Assembly (NCBI RefSeq): GCF_004000905.1
Contig: NZ_BIMD01000006.1
Span: forward strand, 110,511 to 174,510
Reading direction: 5' to 3'
DNA length: 64,000 nucleotides
Source: Paenibacillus humicus NBRC 102415
GTDB taxonomy: Bacteria; Bacillota; Bacilli; Paenibacillales; Paenibacillaceae
Every line of letters begins with the position of its first letter. The stretch's first letter is position 1. Below, in pieces: positions 17,377-26,902 of the stretch. The notes under the pieces are model-generated. The model worked only from the letters and a program-made list of their open reading frames with translations, made no database searches and had not been told where the DNA came from. The translations under genes and the position numbers were made by a program.

Positions 17377-18288
17377 GTGGCCATCAACTTCCATCAGCTG
17401 CATATTTTTTATACGGTCGCTGAAAAAGGCAGCTTTTCCGCGGCAGCGCAGGCGCTCCATATGACTCAGCCGGCCGTAACGATGCAGGTCCAGTCTCTGG
17501 AGGACCAGCTCGGTACGAAGCTGCTGCTCCGGTCCACGAAGAGAATCGAGCTGACGGACGCGGGGAGCGTCCTTCTGCCCTATGCCAAGCGGAGCATGGA
17601 CCTGATCCGGGATGCCGATGCGGCCATGGCGCGTTACGCGAAGGGCCTCAAGGGACGTCTTCAGCTCGGCTCGAGCCTGACGATCGGCGAGTACATCCTG
17701 CCGCGGCTGCTTGGACCGTTCAACAAGGAGCATCCGGATATTTCCATCCGCATGAAGATCATGAACACGACCCAGATTCTCGAGCACATCCTGAACCATC
17801 AGCTCGACTTCGGCTTGCTCGAAGCCCCGGTCAGCCATCCGGACGTGCATACCGAGCCGGTGCTGAGCGACGAGCTGCAGCTGATCGTCGGTCCCGGCCA
17901 TCCGCTGTCGGGACGGGGCGAAGTCACCCTTGCAGAAGCCATCAAGTACCCGCTCGTCCTGCGCGAGCAAGGTTCGGGCACGAGGCAGGTCATGGAGGAC
18001 CAGCTGGCGATGAAATCCATCGATGCCGAGGACCTGAACATCGTCATGGAGCTGGGCAGCACCGGCGCGGTCAAGTCGGCCGTGGAGGCAGGAGTCGGCA
18101 TGAGCTTCATCTCCGCTTCCTCCATCAAGCACGAGCTGGCGCTCGGCCTGCTGGAGACAGTGGCCATTACGGACGCCGATTTCAACCGGGAGTTCTATTC
18201 GATCTATTTGAAGTCGGCGCTGCTGCCGAAACCGGCCGTATCGTTCCTCAGCTTCCTGAGAGGCAGGGATCTTGCCCAATGGCTGTAA
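17377..18288 (+). CDS. LysR-family transcriptional regulator
   Basis: This 303-residue LysR-type regulator has an N-terminal winged helix-turn-helix (residues ~5-62; NFHQLHIFYTVAEKGSFSAAAQALHMTQPAV). A substrate-binding effector domain (~90-295) carries GSSLTIGEYILP and VEAGVGMSFIS. GTG at 17377 is chosen because AAAGGATG lies nine bases upstream and the protein then begins at the normal LysR position. It resembles the CysL/YeiE group, which senses sulfur-related metabolites. It overlaps the following PHP gene by ten bases, so both are probably expressed together. Confidence 0.9.
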   Translation: MAINFHQLHIFYTVAEKGSFSAAAQALHMTQPAVTMQVQSLEDQLGTKLLLRSTKRIELTDAGSVLLPYAKRSMDLIRDADAAMARYAKGLKGRLQLGSSLTIGEYILPRLLGPFNKEHPDISIRMKIMNTTQILEHILNHQLDFGLLEAPVSHPDVHTEPVLSDELQLIVGPGHPLSGRGEVTLAEAIKYPLVLREQGSGTRQVMEDQLAMKSIDAEDLNIVMELGSTGAVKSAVEAGVGMSFISASSIKHELALGLLETVAITDADFNREFYSIYLKSALLPKPAVSFLSFLRGRDLAQWL

Positions 18289-19124
18289 TACGCGGAGATC
18301 TGCATACGCATACGACGGCGTCGGACGGGATGGATTCGCCGGCCGAGCTCGTTGCCAGGGCGGCGGCGCGTGGATTGGACGCGATAGCCGTGACGGATCA
18401 TGACACGATGGACGGGATACAGGAGGCGAAGCTTCAAGGAGAGCGCTCCGGCGTCATCGTCATTCCGGGCGTGGAGCTGAGCACGGCTCGGAACGGCAAG
18501 GACATCCATGTGCTCGGATACGGCCCGGATCCCAGCGATCCGCTCTGGATCGAGCGCCTCTCCTCGCAAGGGAAGGTCCGCGAACGGCGCAACGAGCTGC
18601 TGCTGCAGCGTCTTGGACAGCTGGGCATCGAATTGACGCTGCGCCAAGTGCTGGATGCCGCGGCGCAGGGAGACCGCGGCGTTCCGGCAAGCCTGGGACG
18701 TCCGCATTTCGCCGCCGCTCTGGTGAAGGCCGGCGTCGTATCCACCGTACGCGAAGCATTCGAGCTTTATCTTGCGGAAGGAGCTCCTGCTTATGTGGAG
18801 ATTCCGCGCCTGACGCCCGAGGAGGGCATTCGCTGGATCGCCGAGGCCGGAGGAGTTGCGGTGCTGGCCCATCCCGGCCTGTACCGCGACGACGCTGAAG
18901 TAGAGAGGCTTGCCGCAGCCGGGGGCCTGGCCGGAATCGAAGCCTTTCACTCCGACCATACGCCGGAGGAGGAACGCAAGTACTTGCGTCTTGCCGAGAG
19001 GCACGGCCTTCTTGCAACCGGCGGCTCCGACTACCACGGCAGCCGCGGCGGGGAGATGCGCCATGGCGACGTGGGAAGCCGTACCGTGGATGCAAGGACG
19101 CTCCTGGAGCGCTTGAAGCGCTGA
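18279..19124 (+). CDS. PHP-domain phosphoesterase (YciV/TrpH type)
   Basis: This 281-residue metal-dependent phosphoesterase has the four PHP motifs: DLHTHTTASDG, AVTDHDTMDG, VLAHPGLY and TGGSDYHG. The family includes E. coli YciV (RNase AM), which hydrolyses 3',5'-nucleoside bisphosphates and trims rRNA 5' ends. The same activity is plausible but not provable here. It begins inside the LysR gene and ends before a strong terminator. Confidence 0.9.
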   Translation: MAVIRGDLHTHTTASDGMDSPAELVARAAARGLDAIAVTDHDTMDGIQEAKLQGERSGVIVIPGVELSTARNGKDIHVLGYGPDPSDPLWIERLSSQGKVRERRNELLLQRLGQLGIELTLRQVLDAAAQGDRGVPASLGRPHFAAALVKAGVVSTVREAFELYLAEGAPAYVEIPRLTPEEGIRWIAEAGGVAVLAHPGLYRDDAEVERLAAAGGLAGIEAFHSDHTPEEERKYLRLAERHGLLATGGSDYHGSRGGEMRHGDVGSRTVDARTLLERLKR

Positions 19125-19211
19125 ATCGGATGCGGCCGGCCAGTTCCGCGAGAGGCCGGCAGAGAGCAGACGGAATGTGGATGTGGATAAAGGAAGGCAC
19201 CTTTGCCTAGA

Positions 19212-19247
19212 AAAAAGCCGGCGCTGCAAGTCAGCGCCGGCCTTTTT
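19212..19247 (+). terminator. Terminator after the LysR-PHP operon
   Basis: A 10-bp stem GCCGGCGCTG / CAGCGCCGGC with A tract before and five T after. It may also serve the converging PAP2 gene. Confidence 0.9.
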
Positions 19248-19305
19248 CGTTTTTTATTGATTCGGCGAGCTTAGCCTCGTGCCTGCCGCCTTCCGCAACA
19301 TGCTT

Positions 19306-19977
19306 TCAGCCTCGGCCGACGGAGCGGAACTTCCTCGATCTCCATCTTTCCTCCAGATAGCGTTCATACCATCCGATGCTTGCCGTCAGCCAGGCTGCAC
19401 TGATCAGATAGCCTCCCAGTACGTCGCTCGGATAGTGAACGCCCAGATAGATCCGGCTGATTCCGATCATGAGGATCATGACGATTCCCGCCGACACGGC
19501 GGCGGCCTTCATCCAAGAGCGAGCAAGATGCTTCCAAAGGAAATAGATCGTCACGCCGTAAAGCGTGAAGGCAGCCATGGAATGGCCGCTCGGAAAGCTG
19601 TAGCCCGCCGCGTCGATGATTCGATGCACATCCGGCCTGGCGCGGTGGAAAATAAGCTTGAGCAGCACGTTCAGCAGGCTGGAACCGACGATGACGCCGG
19701 CAAAAAAGATCAGCTCACTGCGATAGCCGACGAGGAGCAAGGCAGCGACGATCACAAGCACAATCCCTGTAACCCAGGGACCGGAGCCTGCTGTCGTAAA
19801 TCCCTTCATGACGACGGTCACGGCATCGGAGGCGACTCCCTGCACGGCATCGGACACCCGCTCGTCAAAGACGGCGGTATGCCGCCTTCCGATCAGCATA
19901 GCCCATGCTGCGAACAAGCAGAGGAGAAGCAGCGAGCTCACAAGGGGACGGATCAACACTGCTGTCAAAAAGCGCAT
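19306..19977 (-). CDS. PAP2-family membrane phosphatase
   Basis: This 223-residue membrane protein is of the PAP2 lipid phosphatase family. The three catalytic motifs are present: KLIFHRARPD, SFPSGHS and SRIYLGVHYPSDVLGG. About six membrane segments are visible. The substrate could be phosphatidic acid, phosphatidylglycerol phosphate or undecaprenyl pyrophosphate (BcrC-like); sequence alone does not decide. ATG 19977 is preferred because AAAGGGGAAAG lies just upstream, while a longer start adds 20 hydrophilic residues. Confidence 0.9.
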   Translation of the reverse strand: MRFLTAVLIRPLVSSLLLLCLFAAWAMLIGRRHTAVFDERVSDAVQGVASDAVTVVMKGFTTAGSGPWVTGIVLVIVAALLLVGYRSELIFFAGVIVGSSLLNVLLKLIFHRARPDVHRIIDAAGYSFPSGHSMAAFTLYGVTIYFLWKHLARSWMKAAAVSAGIVMILMIGISRIYLGVHYPSDVLGGYLISAAWLTASIGWYERYLEERWRSRKFRSVGRG

Positions 19978-20115
19978 AGGTTTTCTTTCCCCTTTGAAAG
20001 ATGGCTGGAGCCAGTTTCTTATCCAGGATCCCGGCATAAGATTCGAAGGCAGGCAGGATCCATTTTTCAGGATGGACGATTTCAGAGCGGCTTTAGCGGC
20101 AATTGCCCGGACGCA

Positions 20116-21888
20116 TCAAGCTTTGACTGCGGATGGAAGCTCCTGCAGGCGGGCTTCATCCGGGGTGATGAAGAGCGTTTTCTGCCGGTCGTAGATGACG
20201 AATCCCGGCTTGGAGCCGCTCGGCTTGTGCACATGGCGGATCAGCGTGTAGTCGACCGGAACCATGCTGGAGCTGCGGGCCTGGCTGTAATGGGCGGCCA
20301 GCATCGCGGCCTCCTCGAGCGTAGCATTCCCAAACTCGGCAGAGCGGATGACGACATGCGAGCCGGGAATATCCTTCGTATGCAGCCAAGTGTCGCCTTG
20401 AGAGGCGAGCCGGTTGGTCAAATATTCGTTCTGCGTATTGTTTTTCCCTACATAGATGGCGATGCCTTCGGATGACGTGTAGCAGAGCAGGGCGGGCCTT
20501 GCGGCCTTCTTGCGCTTGGCTCCCCGCTTCCCGCGCGCGCGCAGGTAGCCTTCCGCTACGAGTTCCTCGCGAATTTCCTCGATGTCCTCCAGAGAAGCGG
20601 TGTCCAGCTGCTGCAGCAGGGAGTCGAGATAGGCGATTTCGGTGCCGGCGAGCGCCATCTGCTCCTTCACCGCTTCGGTGCTGTTGCGGAACTTTGTATA
20701 ACGCCGGAAGTACCGCTGGGCATTGTCCGAAGGGGATAGCTGCGGATCCAGCTCGATCGTGACGCTAGCCGCATTCTCGTCATAGTAGTTTTCCAGCTCC
20801 ACGGAACGGTCGCCTTTGGAGAAGGCATGCATATACGTCGTCAGCAGCTCTCCGAGAATGCGGTATTTGTCGGCGCCCTTCGCTTCTTCCAGCGTCTCGT
20901 TCAGCTTGTCCACTTTCTTGACGTTTTTGGCTTTCTCGTTCTGGAGGAAGCGGATCATGTCCGACACCCGCTGCTTGACGGTGTCGCGGCTGGCCTTTTC
21001 CCCATAGAAGGCTTCCAGGCATTGGCTTATGGTCTCGAAGCCGCGGCGCTCTCCTTCCAGATGCGTCAGCTCGATAATGGAGAAATAGCTTTTGCCGGCC
21101 GGCGTCTCCACAATGTTGGGAGCGTAGCGGCCGCTGCGCACCGACTCCATGAAGGAGGAAAAGACGGTCCACAGCCGATGCAGCTCCGAGCCGTCGCCGG
21201 CGTCGACGGAGCCGGCGCGGTAGGCCAGCTCTCGCGCCAGCAAGGGACTGAAGCCGCTAAGCGCCGCCACGAGCAGCTTGTCGAGCGGCTTGCCGGGCTG
21301 CTCCAGATCGGCTTCGCTGCCAGCCGCCTCGCCCAGAATGCGGGCGAAATCATTTTCCTCCGTCAAATGGAGCGGGTCCGTCTTGTGCTGGTCGGGCGGA
21401 GCCGTATACGCCGTGCCCGGCATGACAATGCGGTAGCTGCTGATCGCCGGCGTCACGTGATGGATTCCGTCGTGGATCGTTCTCGTCGCGGTGTCGACCA
21501 GAATGATGTTGCTGTGGCGGCCCATGAGCTCGATGATGATCGTCTTCAGCGTCAGGTCGCCAAGCTCGTCGCGCTGGCGGATGTCCAGCTCGATGACGCG
21601 CTCCATGCCGATCTGGCGGACCGCTTCGATCTGGCCGCCTTCGCAGTATTTGCGAAGCAGCATGCAGAACATCGGCGGCTCCATCGGATTCTGGTAGCTG
21701 CGTTCCGTGAAGTGGATTCTCGGATAAGTCGGGTTGGCCGAAATCAGAAGCTTGCGCCCCCCGCCTGCTCCGCGTGTCTGAACAACGAGATCGTGCGCGG
21801 TCGGTTGATGGATTTTATGAATGCGTCCGCCGACGAGCTGCTGGAGCTCGCTTACGGCGGCGCGGGTTACGATGCCGTCCAATGCCAT
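20116..21888 (-). CDS. rqcH: RqcH / NFACT-family ribosome quality-control factor (YloA, FbpA)
   Basis: This 590-residue NFACT protein matches RqcH (Rqc2 homolog, also named fibronectin-binding protein). It binds stalled 50S subunits and adds C-terminal alanine tails to nascent chains. It has NFACT-N (residues 1-~210, starting ALDGIVTRAAVSELQ), a helical and coiled-coil region (~280-440) and NFACT-R (~450-560; YVGKNNTQNEYLTNRLASQGDTWLH). ATG 21888 has AAAGGA upstream. It is divergent from yloB, as part of the yloA-yloB neighbourhood of B. subtilis. Confidence 0.92.
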   Translation of the reverse strand: MALDGIVTRAAVSELQQLVGGRIHKIHQPTAHDLVVQTRGAGGGRKLLISANPTYPRIHFTERSYQNPMEPPMFCMLLRKYCEGGQIEAVRQIGMERVIELDIRQRDELGDLTLKTIIIELMGRHSNIILVDTATRTIHDGIHHVTPAISSYRIVMPGTAYTAPPDQHKTDPLHLTEENDFARILGEAAGSEADLEQPGKPLDKLLVAALSGFSPLLARELAYRAGSVDAGDGSELHRLWTVFSSFMESVRSGRYAPNIVETPAGKSYFSIIELTHLEGERRGFETISQCLEAFYGEKASRDTVKQRVSDMIRFLQNEKAKNVKKVDKLNETLEEAKGADKYRILGELLTTYMHAFSKGDRSVELENYYDENAASVTIELDPQLSPSDNAQRYFRRYTKFRNSTEAVKEQMALAGTEIAYLDSLLQQLDTASLEDIEEIREELVAEGYLRARGKRGAKRKKAARPALLCYTSSEGIAIYVGKNNTQNEYLTNRLASQGDTWLHTKDIPGSHVVIRSAEFGNATLEEAAMLAAHYSQARSSSMVPVDYTLIRHVHKPSGSKPGFVIYDRQKTLFITPDEARLQELPSAVKA

Positions 21889-22069
21889 GAGGGTCGATCC
21901 TTTCGTGCGCGCCTTGTCGTCCATGCGGCGCAGGTTGTATTGCCGTCTTATTCTACCATAACTACAAGGACAAGGGATATTTCGGGGATTGTCCTCATAT
22001 AGTGTCCTAGAGCCTTGCGGGTGCTGCCCGCAGCATTATCGTGCCATCTGCGGGAGGGAGAAGAGTCGA

Positions 22070-24862
22070 ATGGAGAATAGGAAGTGGCACCAGCTGGCGG
22101 AGGAACAGCTGCTCAGCCAGCTCGGCAGCTCTCCGGACAACGGTTTATCGGCGGAGGAGGCTGCCAAGCGGCTGGCCGAGCATGGCCGCAACGAGCTGTC
22201 CGAAGGAGAGAAGCTGTCGCCGGTGAAGCTGTTTTTGAACCAGTTCAAGGATTTTATGGTGCTCGTCCTGATCGGGGCGACGCTGATTTCGGGTCTGCTG
22301 GGGGAATATCTCGACGCGATTACGATCATCGCCATCATTGTCATCAACTCGATTCTCGGATTCGTGCAGGAGTTCAGAGCGGAGCGGTCGCTGCGCGCCC
22401 TCAAGGAGCTGTCCGCTCCGATCGCCCATGTTCTGCGCGGAGGCAAATCGGATGCGGTCCCGGCCAGCGAGCTCGTGCCGGGCGATATCGTGCTGCTGAA
22501 AAGCGGCGACCGCGTTCCGGCCGACCTGCGCTTCCTGACCGCCAACAGCTGCCAGGCCGAGGAATCGGCGCTCACCGGGGAATCCGTGCCGGTAAGCAAG
22601 CATTGCCACGCGATCGCCGAGGAAGAGCTGCCGCTCGGGGACATGCGGAATATGGGCTTCATGGGCACGATGCTGACCGGAGGCACCGGCACCGGCATCG
22701 TCGTGAGAACAGGAATGAATACGGAGATGGGCAAGATCGCGGATCTCATCCAGCAGACGGACGAGATGGAGACGCCTTTGCAGCGAAGGCTGGAGCAGCT
22801 GGGCAAAATCCTCATCGTCGTCGCGCTTTTCCTGACGGTCATGGTCGTCGTGGCCGGCATCCTGCACGGCCAGCCTGCCTACGGAATGTTCCTCGCGGGC
22901 GTCAGCCTGGCGGTGGCGGCCATTCCGGAAGGGCTGCCGGCAATCGTTACGGTGGCGCTCGCACTGGGCGTCCAGCGGATGATCAAGCGCAAGGCGATTG
23001 TGCGCAAGCTGCCGTCGGTCGAAACGCTGGGCTGCGCCTCCGTCATCTGCTCGGATAAGACCGGCACGCTGACGCAGAACAAAATGACGGTCACCCGCAT
23101 CTGGAGCGGAAGCCGCCAGTTCGAGGTCACCGGCGAAGGATATGAGCCCGCCGGAGGCTGCTACGCGGACGGCCAGCAGATAGAGGCCAAGGACGACGCT
23201 TCGCTGCGGCGCATGCTGCAGGTCGCGGCGCTGTGCAACAATGCGGAGCTGATCCGGGCCGAGGAAGGTGCGGAGCGCAAAAGCAAAGGGGGCCAGACGG
23301 AGCCGAAGGAAGAATGGTCGCTCAAAGGCGACCCGACGGAAGGCGCGCTCGTCGTGCTGGCGGCCAAGATGGGACTCAGCCAAAGCTCGCTCGGCGGCCT
23401 GTACAAGCGGGAGCGGGAATTCCCGTTCGACTCGGAGCGCAAGCGCATGTCCGTGATCGTGTCGCATCAAGGCGGACGGATCGCCTGCGTGAAGGGAGCG
23501 CCGGACATGCTCCTGGAGCGCTGCTCGTATATTCTGTGGGAAGGCAAGGTTGTGCCGTTCACCGGCACGCTCCGGCAGAAGGTGCAGCAGGCGCAGGAGG
23601 GCATGGCCCAGTCCGCGCTGCGGGTGCTCGGACTCGCTTACCGGGATCTTCGTCCGCATGACAAATGCGAGAGCGCCGAAGACACGGAGAGCCAGCTCGT
23701 TTTCGCCGGCCTTACCGGCATGATCGATCCGCCGCGCCGTGAAGTCCAGGGCGCCATCGCGACATGCCGCCGCGCCGGCATCAAGACCGTCATGATTACG
23801 GGCGACCACCAGCTGACCGCCGAGGCGATCGCCGCCCAGCTCGGCATCATGCCGCGCGGCGGCCTGTCGATCAGCGGACGGGAGCTTGCCGGCATGTCCG
23901 ACGACGAGCTGGATAAGGTTGTCGACAACATCTACGTCTATGCCCGTGTTTCGCCCGAGCATAAGCTGCGCATCGTCAAGTCGCTTCAGCGCAAGGGGCA
24001 TGTCGTCGCCATGACGGGAGACGGCGTCAACGACGCGCCGGCCATCAAGGCGGCGGATATCGGCATCGCCATGGGCATTACCGGCACGGATGTGTCCAAG
24101 GAAGCTTCCTCGCTCGTGCTCGGAGACGACAACTTCTCGAGCATCGTGGCCGCGATCGAGGAAGGCAGGGGCATTTACGAGAATATCCGCAAGTTCATCC
24201 GCTATTTGCTGGCGTCCAATGTCGGGGAGATCCTGACGATGTTCCTGGCGATGATGGCCGGATTGCCGCTGCCGCTGCTGCCGATCCAGATTCTGTGGGT
24301 CAACCTTGTGACCGACGGGCTGCCGGCGATGGCGCTCGGCGTCGATCAGGCCGAGAGCGACCTCATGACGCAGAAGCCCAGGTCAGCCAAGGAAAATATT
24401 TTTGCCCGCCGCCTCGGATGGAAGATCGTCAGCCGCGGCGTGCTGATCGGCGTCTGCACGCTGGGGGCGTTCTGGATCACCTTGAAGACGGCTCCGCAAA
24501 ACGCGGACGGCCTCGTGCTCGCCCAGACCGTCGCCTTTGTCACGCTCGTCATGGCGCAGCTGATCCATGTGTTCGATTGCCGCAGCTCCCGGTCGATCTT
24601 CCACCGCAACATGCTGCAGAACAAATATCTGGTCCTGTCGGTCCTTTCTTCGCTGGGCCTCATGCTGGCCGTCGTGTACGTTCCCGCCCTGCAGCCGATC
24701 TTCAAGACGGTTCCGATCGGATTCCGCGAATGGTGCCTCGTCTTCGTGGCCGGCGGCATCCCGACGTTCCTGATGGGAGTGGGCAGCGTGCTTGGATCGT
24801 CCAAGCGGCGCAAGCCGAAAGCCCGCATCTCCTATACGGGCGGACAGACAAGCGCCCGCTGA
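22070..24862 (+). CDS. yloB: Calcium-transporting P-type ATPase (YloB/PacL type)
   Basis: This 930-residue P2A-type ATPase pumps Ca2+ out of the cytoplasm. Visible parts are an N-terminal cation-ATPase domain, the actuator motif TGESVPV, ion-site segments AAIPEGLPA and NAAD-less C-terminal helices with [13 protein letters not shown], the phosphorylation motif [24 protein letters not shown] in the nucleotide domain, and [11 protein letters not shown]. Ten membrane segments are expected. ATG 22070 has GGGAGGGAG nine bases upstream. B. subtilis YloB is a sporulation-associated calcium ATPase at the same locus. A strong hairpin follows. Confidence 0.95.
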   Translation: MENRKWHQLAEEQLLSQLGSSPDNGLSAEEAAKRLAEHGRNELSEGEKLSPVKLFLNQFKDFMVLVLIGATLISGLLGEYLDAITIIAIIVINSILGFVQEFRAERSLRALKELSAPIAHVLRGGKSDAVPASELVPGDIVLLKSGDRVPADLRFLTANSCQAEESALTGESVPVSKHCHAIAEEELPLGDMRNMGFMGTMLTGGTGTGIVVRTGMNTEMGKIADLIQQTDEMETPLQRRLEQLGKILIVVALFLTVMVVVAGILHGQPAYGMFLAGVSLAVAAIPEGLPAIVTVALALGVQRMIKRKAIVRKLPSVETLGCASVICSDKTGTLTQNKMTVTRIWSGSRQFEVTGEGYEPAGGCYADGQQIEAKDDASLRRMLQVAALCNNAELIRAEEGAERKSKGGQTEPKEEWSLKGDPTEGALVVLAAKMGLSQSSLGGLYKREREFPFDSERKRMSVIVSHQGGRIACVKGAPDMLLERCSYILWEGKVVPFTGTLRQKVQQAQEGMAQSALRVLGLAYRDLRPHDKCESAEDTESQLVFAGLTGMIDPPRREVQGAIATCRRAGIKTVMITGDHQLTAEAIAAQLGIMPRGGLSISGRELAGMSDDELDKVVDNIYVYARVSPEHKLRIVKSLQRKGHVVAMTGDGVNDAPAIKAADIGIAMGITGTDVSKEASSLVLGDDNFSSIVAAIEEGRGIYENIRKFIRYLLASNVGEILTMFLAMMAGLPLPLLPIQILWVNLVTDGLPAMALGVDQAESDLMTQKPRSAKENIFARRLGWKIVSRGVLIGVCTLGAFWITLKTAPQNADGLVLAQTVAFVTLVMAQLIHVFDCRSSRSIFHRNMLQNKYLVLSVLSSLGLMLAVVYVPALQPIFKTVPIGFREWCLVFVAGGIPTFLMGVGSVLGSSKRRKPKARISYTGGQTSAR

Positions 24863-24904
24863 GCGGATTCCGGAGCGCCGCGTCAGACGTTGTTGCCTGC
24901 GAAG

Positions 24905-24937
24905 CAAAGCCCCCCGGCTGGACGCCGGGGGGCTTTG
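24905..24937 (+). terminator. Terminator after yloB
   Basis: A 14-bp perfect stem CAAAGCCCCCCGGC / GCCGGGGGGCTTTG (24905-24918 and 24924-24937). The T run is weak (TTTT at ~24942). Confidence 0.75.
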
Positions 24938-25007
24938 CCGCGTTTTACCCCTCAAGTCAGAGAATTATAGTAGAGAAAGCAAGGAAGCATTCCAGGAGGC
25001 CTTACAG

Positions 25008-25107
25008 ATGGAGAATAAGAACGGAGATGCCGCCGGACATCGGCGCCATTCATGAAATCAATGCCCTTGCGTTCGGCAGAGAGGACGAAGCCGGCCGGCG
25101 GGAGCTG
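25008..25107 (+). pseudogene. Frameshifted N-terminal remnant of a GNAT acetyltransferase
   Basis: AGGAGG at 24994-24999 lies eight bases before ATG 25008, a good start. The frame begins M-E and then continues as N-K-N-G. Reading one base later gives IRTEMPPDIGAIHEINALAFGREDEA across 25014-25095, which looks like the first helix-strand unit of a GNAT acetyltransferase. One extra A around 25011-25016 would explain the shift. Beyond ~25100 nothing like the acetyl-CoA binding motif is found before dapF. It is read as a decayed, mostly deleted gene; no alignment was run. Confidence 0.6.
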
Positions 25108-25188
25108 CCGGTCTCCGGCTGCTTTCGCCGCGGCCGACGGGGAGGCGCGGGGAAAAAGTACAAATCTTAGACGCAATCGGGAATAGCC

Positions 25189-25217
25189 TTGCCCGGCTTG
25201 ATGCGCTATCCTAATAA
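25189..25217 (+). promoter_or_regulatory. Candidate sigma-A promoter of dapF
   Basis: TTGCCC (25189-25194), a 17-base spacer and TAATAA (25212-25217), 72 bases before the dapF start. Confidence 0.5.
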
Positions 25218-25289
25218 CGACGGCCGCCCGCAGCGGCGGCGACCAACAGGCCATCAATGCTTCGGCATATCAAAAGGAGAGCATCTATC

Positions 25290-26120
25290 GTGGAATTCAC
25301 CAAAATGCACGGTCTAGGCAATGATTTTATCGTCGTATTCGGAGAAAAAGACCTTCCGGCCGGGGTGGACGAGCTTGCGGTCTCCCTGTGCAACCGTTTC
25401 TTCGGCATCGGAGCCGACGGGCTCGTCTATATCCTGCCTTCCGATAGGGCGGACTTCCGCATGCGCATCATCAATTCCGACGGGTCCGAGGCGGAGCAGT
25501 GCGGCAACGCGATCCGCTGCGTAGCCAAGTATGTCTTCGACAACGGCCATACGGACAAGGAACGGCTGACGATCGAAACGCTCGGAGCCGGCGTGCAGCA
25601 GGTCGAGATCACCGCGCAAGACGGCAAGGCGGCTTACATCCGCGTCGACATGGGCGAGCCGATCCTGCAGGGGCTGCAGGTTCCGACGACGGTCGATGCC
25701 GACCGGGTCATCGGGCATCCGGTCGAAGTGGACGGACGGGAGTTCCGGTTCACGGCCGTCTCGATGGGCAACCCCCACGCGGTCATCTATGTCGACGACG
25801 CGGCCGGATTCGATCTTGCCGCCTGGGGCCCCAAGCTGGAGACGCATCCGCTCTTCCCGCGCAAGACGAACGTCGAGTTCGTGACCGTCAACTCCCGCAG
25901 CCAGGCGGACATGCGCGTATGGGAGCGCGGCGCGGGTCCGACTCTGGCATGCGGCACGGGAGCATGCGCGACCGTCGTCTCCTCCGTGCTCAACGGGCTG
26001 ACCGACCGCAAGGCGACGGTATCGCTCAAGGGCGGGGATTTGCTGATCGAATGGAACGAGGAAGACAATCATGTGTACATGACCGGACCGGCGGCGGAAG
26101 CATTCCGCGGAACCGTGTAG
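25290..26120 (+). CDS. dapF: Diaminopimelate epimerase
   Basis: This 276-residue cofactor-independent racemase converts LL- to meso-diaminopimelate for lysine and peptidoglycan synthesis. The two catalytic cysteines are visible at about Cys71 (QCGNAIRC) and Cys221 (ACGTGACA). The protein begins VEFTKMHGLGNDFIV, typical of DapF. The GTG start at 25290 has AAAGGAGA nine bases upstream. The gene lies between yloB and remA, where B. subtilis has yloC instead. A terminator follows, so it is probably monocistronic. Confidence 0.95.
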   Translation: MEFTKMHGLGNDFIVVFGEKDLPAGVDELAVSLCNRFFGIGADGLVYILPSDRADFRMRIINSDGSEAEQCGNAIRCVAKYVFDNGHTDKERLTIETLGAGVQQVEITAQDGKAAYIRVDMGEPILQGLQVPTTVDADRVIGHPVEVDGREFRFTAVSMGNPHAVIYVDDAAGFDLAAWGPKLETHPLFPRKTNVEFVTVNSRSQADMRVWERGAGPTLACGTGACATVVSSVLNGLTDRKATVSLKGGDLLIEWNEEDNHVYMTGPAAEAFRGTV

Positions 26121-26144
26121 GGAGCTGTCCGGGCTCTTGAGGAG

Positions 26145-26168
26145 ATCCGCCCGCGTGGGCGGATTTTT
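26145..26168 (+). terminator. Terminator after dapF
   Basis: An 8-bp stem ATCCGCCC / GGGCGGAT (26145-26152 and 26157-26164), loop GCGT, then TTTT. Confidence 0.85.
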
Positions 26169-26397
26169 GCTTTATCCGGATGAAGGCGCCCGTGCAGCGG
26201 AGTTGATGCGCCGGCCATCCTGCGACATCTCTTCGCCGCGAACAGGCGGCTTCGGGCCGCTTAGCCGGCGGACGGGAAAAGGGCAGGCTTCATCGAAGCG
26301 CGGGCTCCCGGGGGAAGATCGCCGGCAAGCCAGGAAGGGCGTTTCAAGCGCAAATTACGCCCCGGATTCTATTTTTCTCCCGAAATCGCTTTGAACC

Positions 26398-26426
26398 TTG
26401 TTCGTTTGGCGAATATCGATTAGAAT
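26398..26426 (+). promoter_or_regulatory. Candidate sigma-A promoter of the remA operon
   Basis: TTGTTC (26398-26403), a 17-base spacer and TAGAAT (26421-26426), implying a transcript start near 26433. The region between 26169 and 26397 holds no gene or signal that I can support. Confidence 0.55.
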
Positions 26427-26432
26427 AGGTAC

Positions 26433-26627
26433 ACGACTGTCCGCCTGGGCTTATGCCCGGGTGCGAAACGGGATGACGCTTGGGACGGCCGCCGGAACGG
26501 CGGACGGAACGTTTGCGCCGTGTTTTTTGTGTCAACACTAGTTGCAATGGTTCTGCCCATTGCCAGATGGCGGACCTTCTTGGAAGACCGCCGATCTGTT
26601 CCAATCTGTCCGGAGGGAGAACCTGAC
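26433..26627 (+). promoter_or_regulatory. Long structured leader of remA, possible attenuator
   Basis: About 195 bases separate the predicted promoter from remA. First comes a hairpin CGCCTGGGC / GCCCGGGTG (26442-26450 and 26455-26463). Next, CCGCCG-GAA-CGGCGG (26489-26503) can pair with itself. The overlapping ACGGCG (26497-26502) can instead pair with CGCCGT (26516-26521), directly before GTTTTTTG. The two folds exclude each other, as in antiterminator/terminator switches. No known riboswitch class was recognised; regulation is an inference. Confidence 0.4.
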
Positions 26628-26888
26628 ATGGCTATCAAGCTCATCAATATCGGCTTCGGCAACATCGTATCGGCTAACCGGATCATTTCGATCGTAAGTC
26701 CGGAATCGGCGCCGATCAAGAGAATCATTCAGGAAGCGCGGGATCGCCACATGCTTATCGACGCCACGTACGGCAGGCGCACGCGGGCGGTTATCATTAC
26801 GGACAGCGACCATGTCATTTTGTCGGCCGTGCAGCCGGAGACGGTCGCGCACCGGTTGTCCGCGAAGGATGACGATCACGACGAATAA
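26628..26888 (+). CDS. remA: RemA (DUF370) biofilm matrix regulator
   Basis: This 86-residue DNA-binding protein is of the RemA family. It is recognised by [19 protein letters not shown], the [15 protein letters not shown] segment and [16 protein letters not shown]. In B. subtilis RemA forms ring-like oligomers and activates matrix (eps, tapA) and osmoprotection operons. GGAGGGAG precedes the ATG. It lies 14 bases before gmk, the same order as in B. subtilis, so biofilm control and nucleotide metabolism genes share a transcript. Confidence 0.95.
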   Translation: MAIKLINIGFGNIVSANRIISIVSPESAPIKRIIQEARDRHMLIDATYGRRTRAVIITDSDHVILSAVQPETVAHRLSAKDDDHDE

Positions 26889-26902
26889 TAGCGGGGAGTA
26901 TT

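Noticed and set aside
26137..26394. An 85-codon forward frame between dapF and remA
   Set aside because: It begins inside the dapF terminator, lacks a ribosome binding site and has arginine-rich random composition; treated as non-coding.
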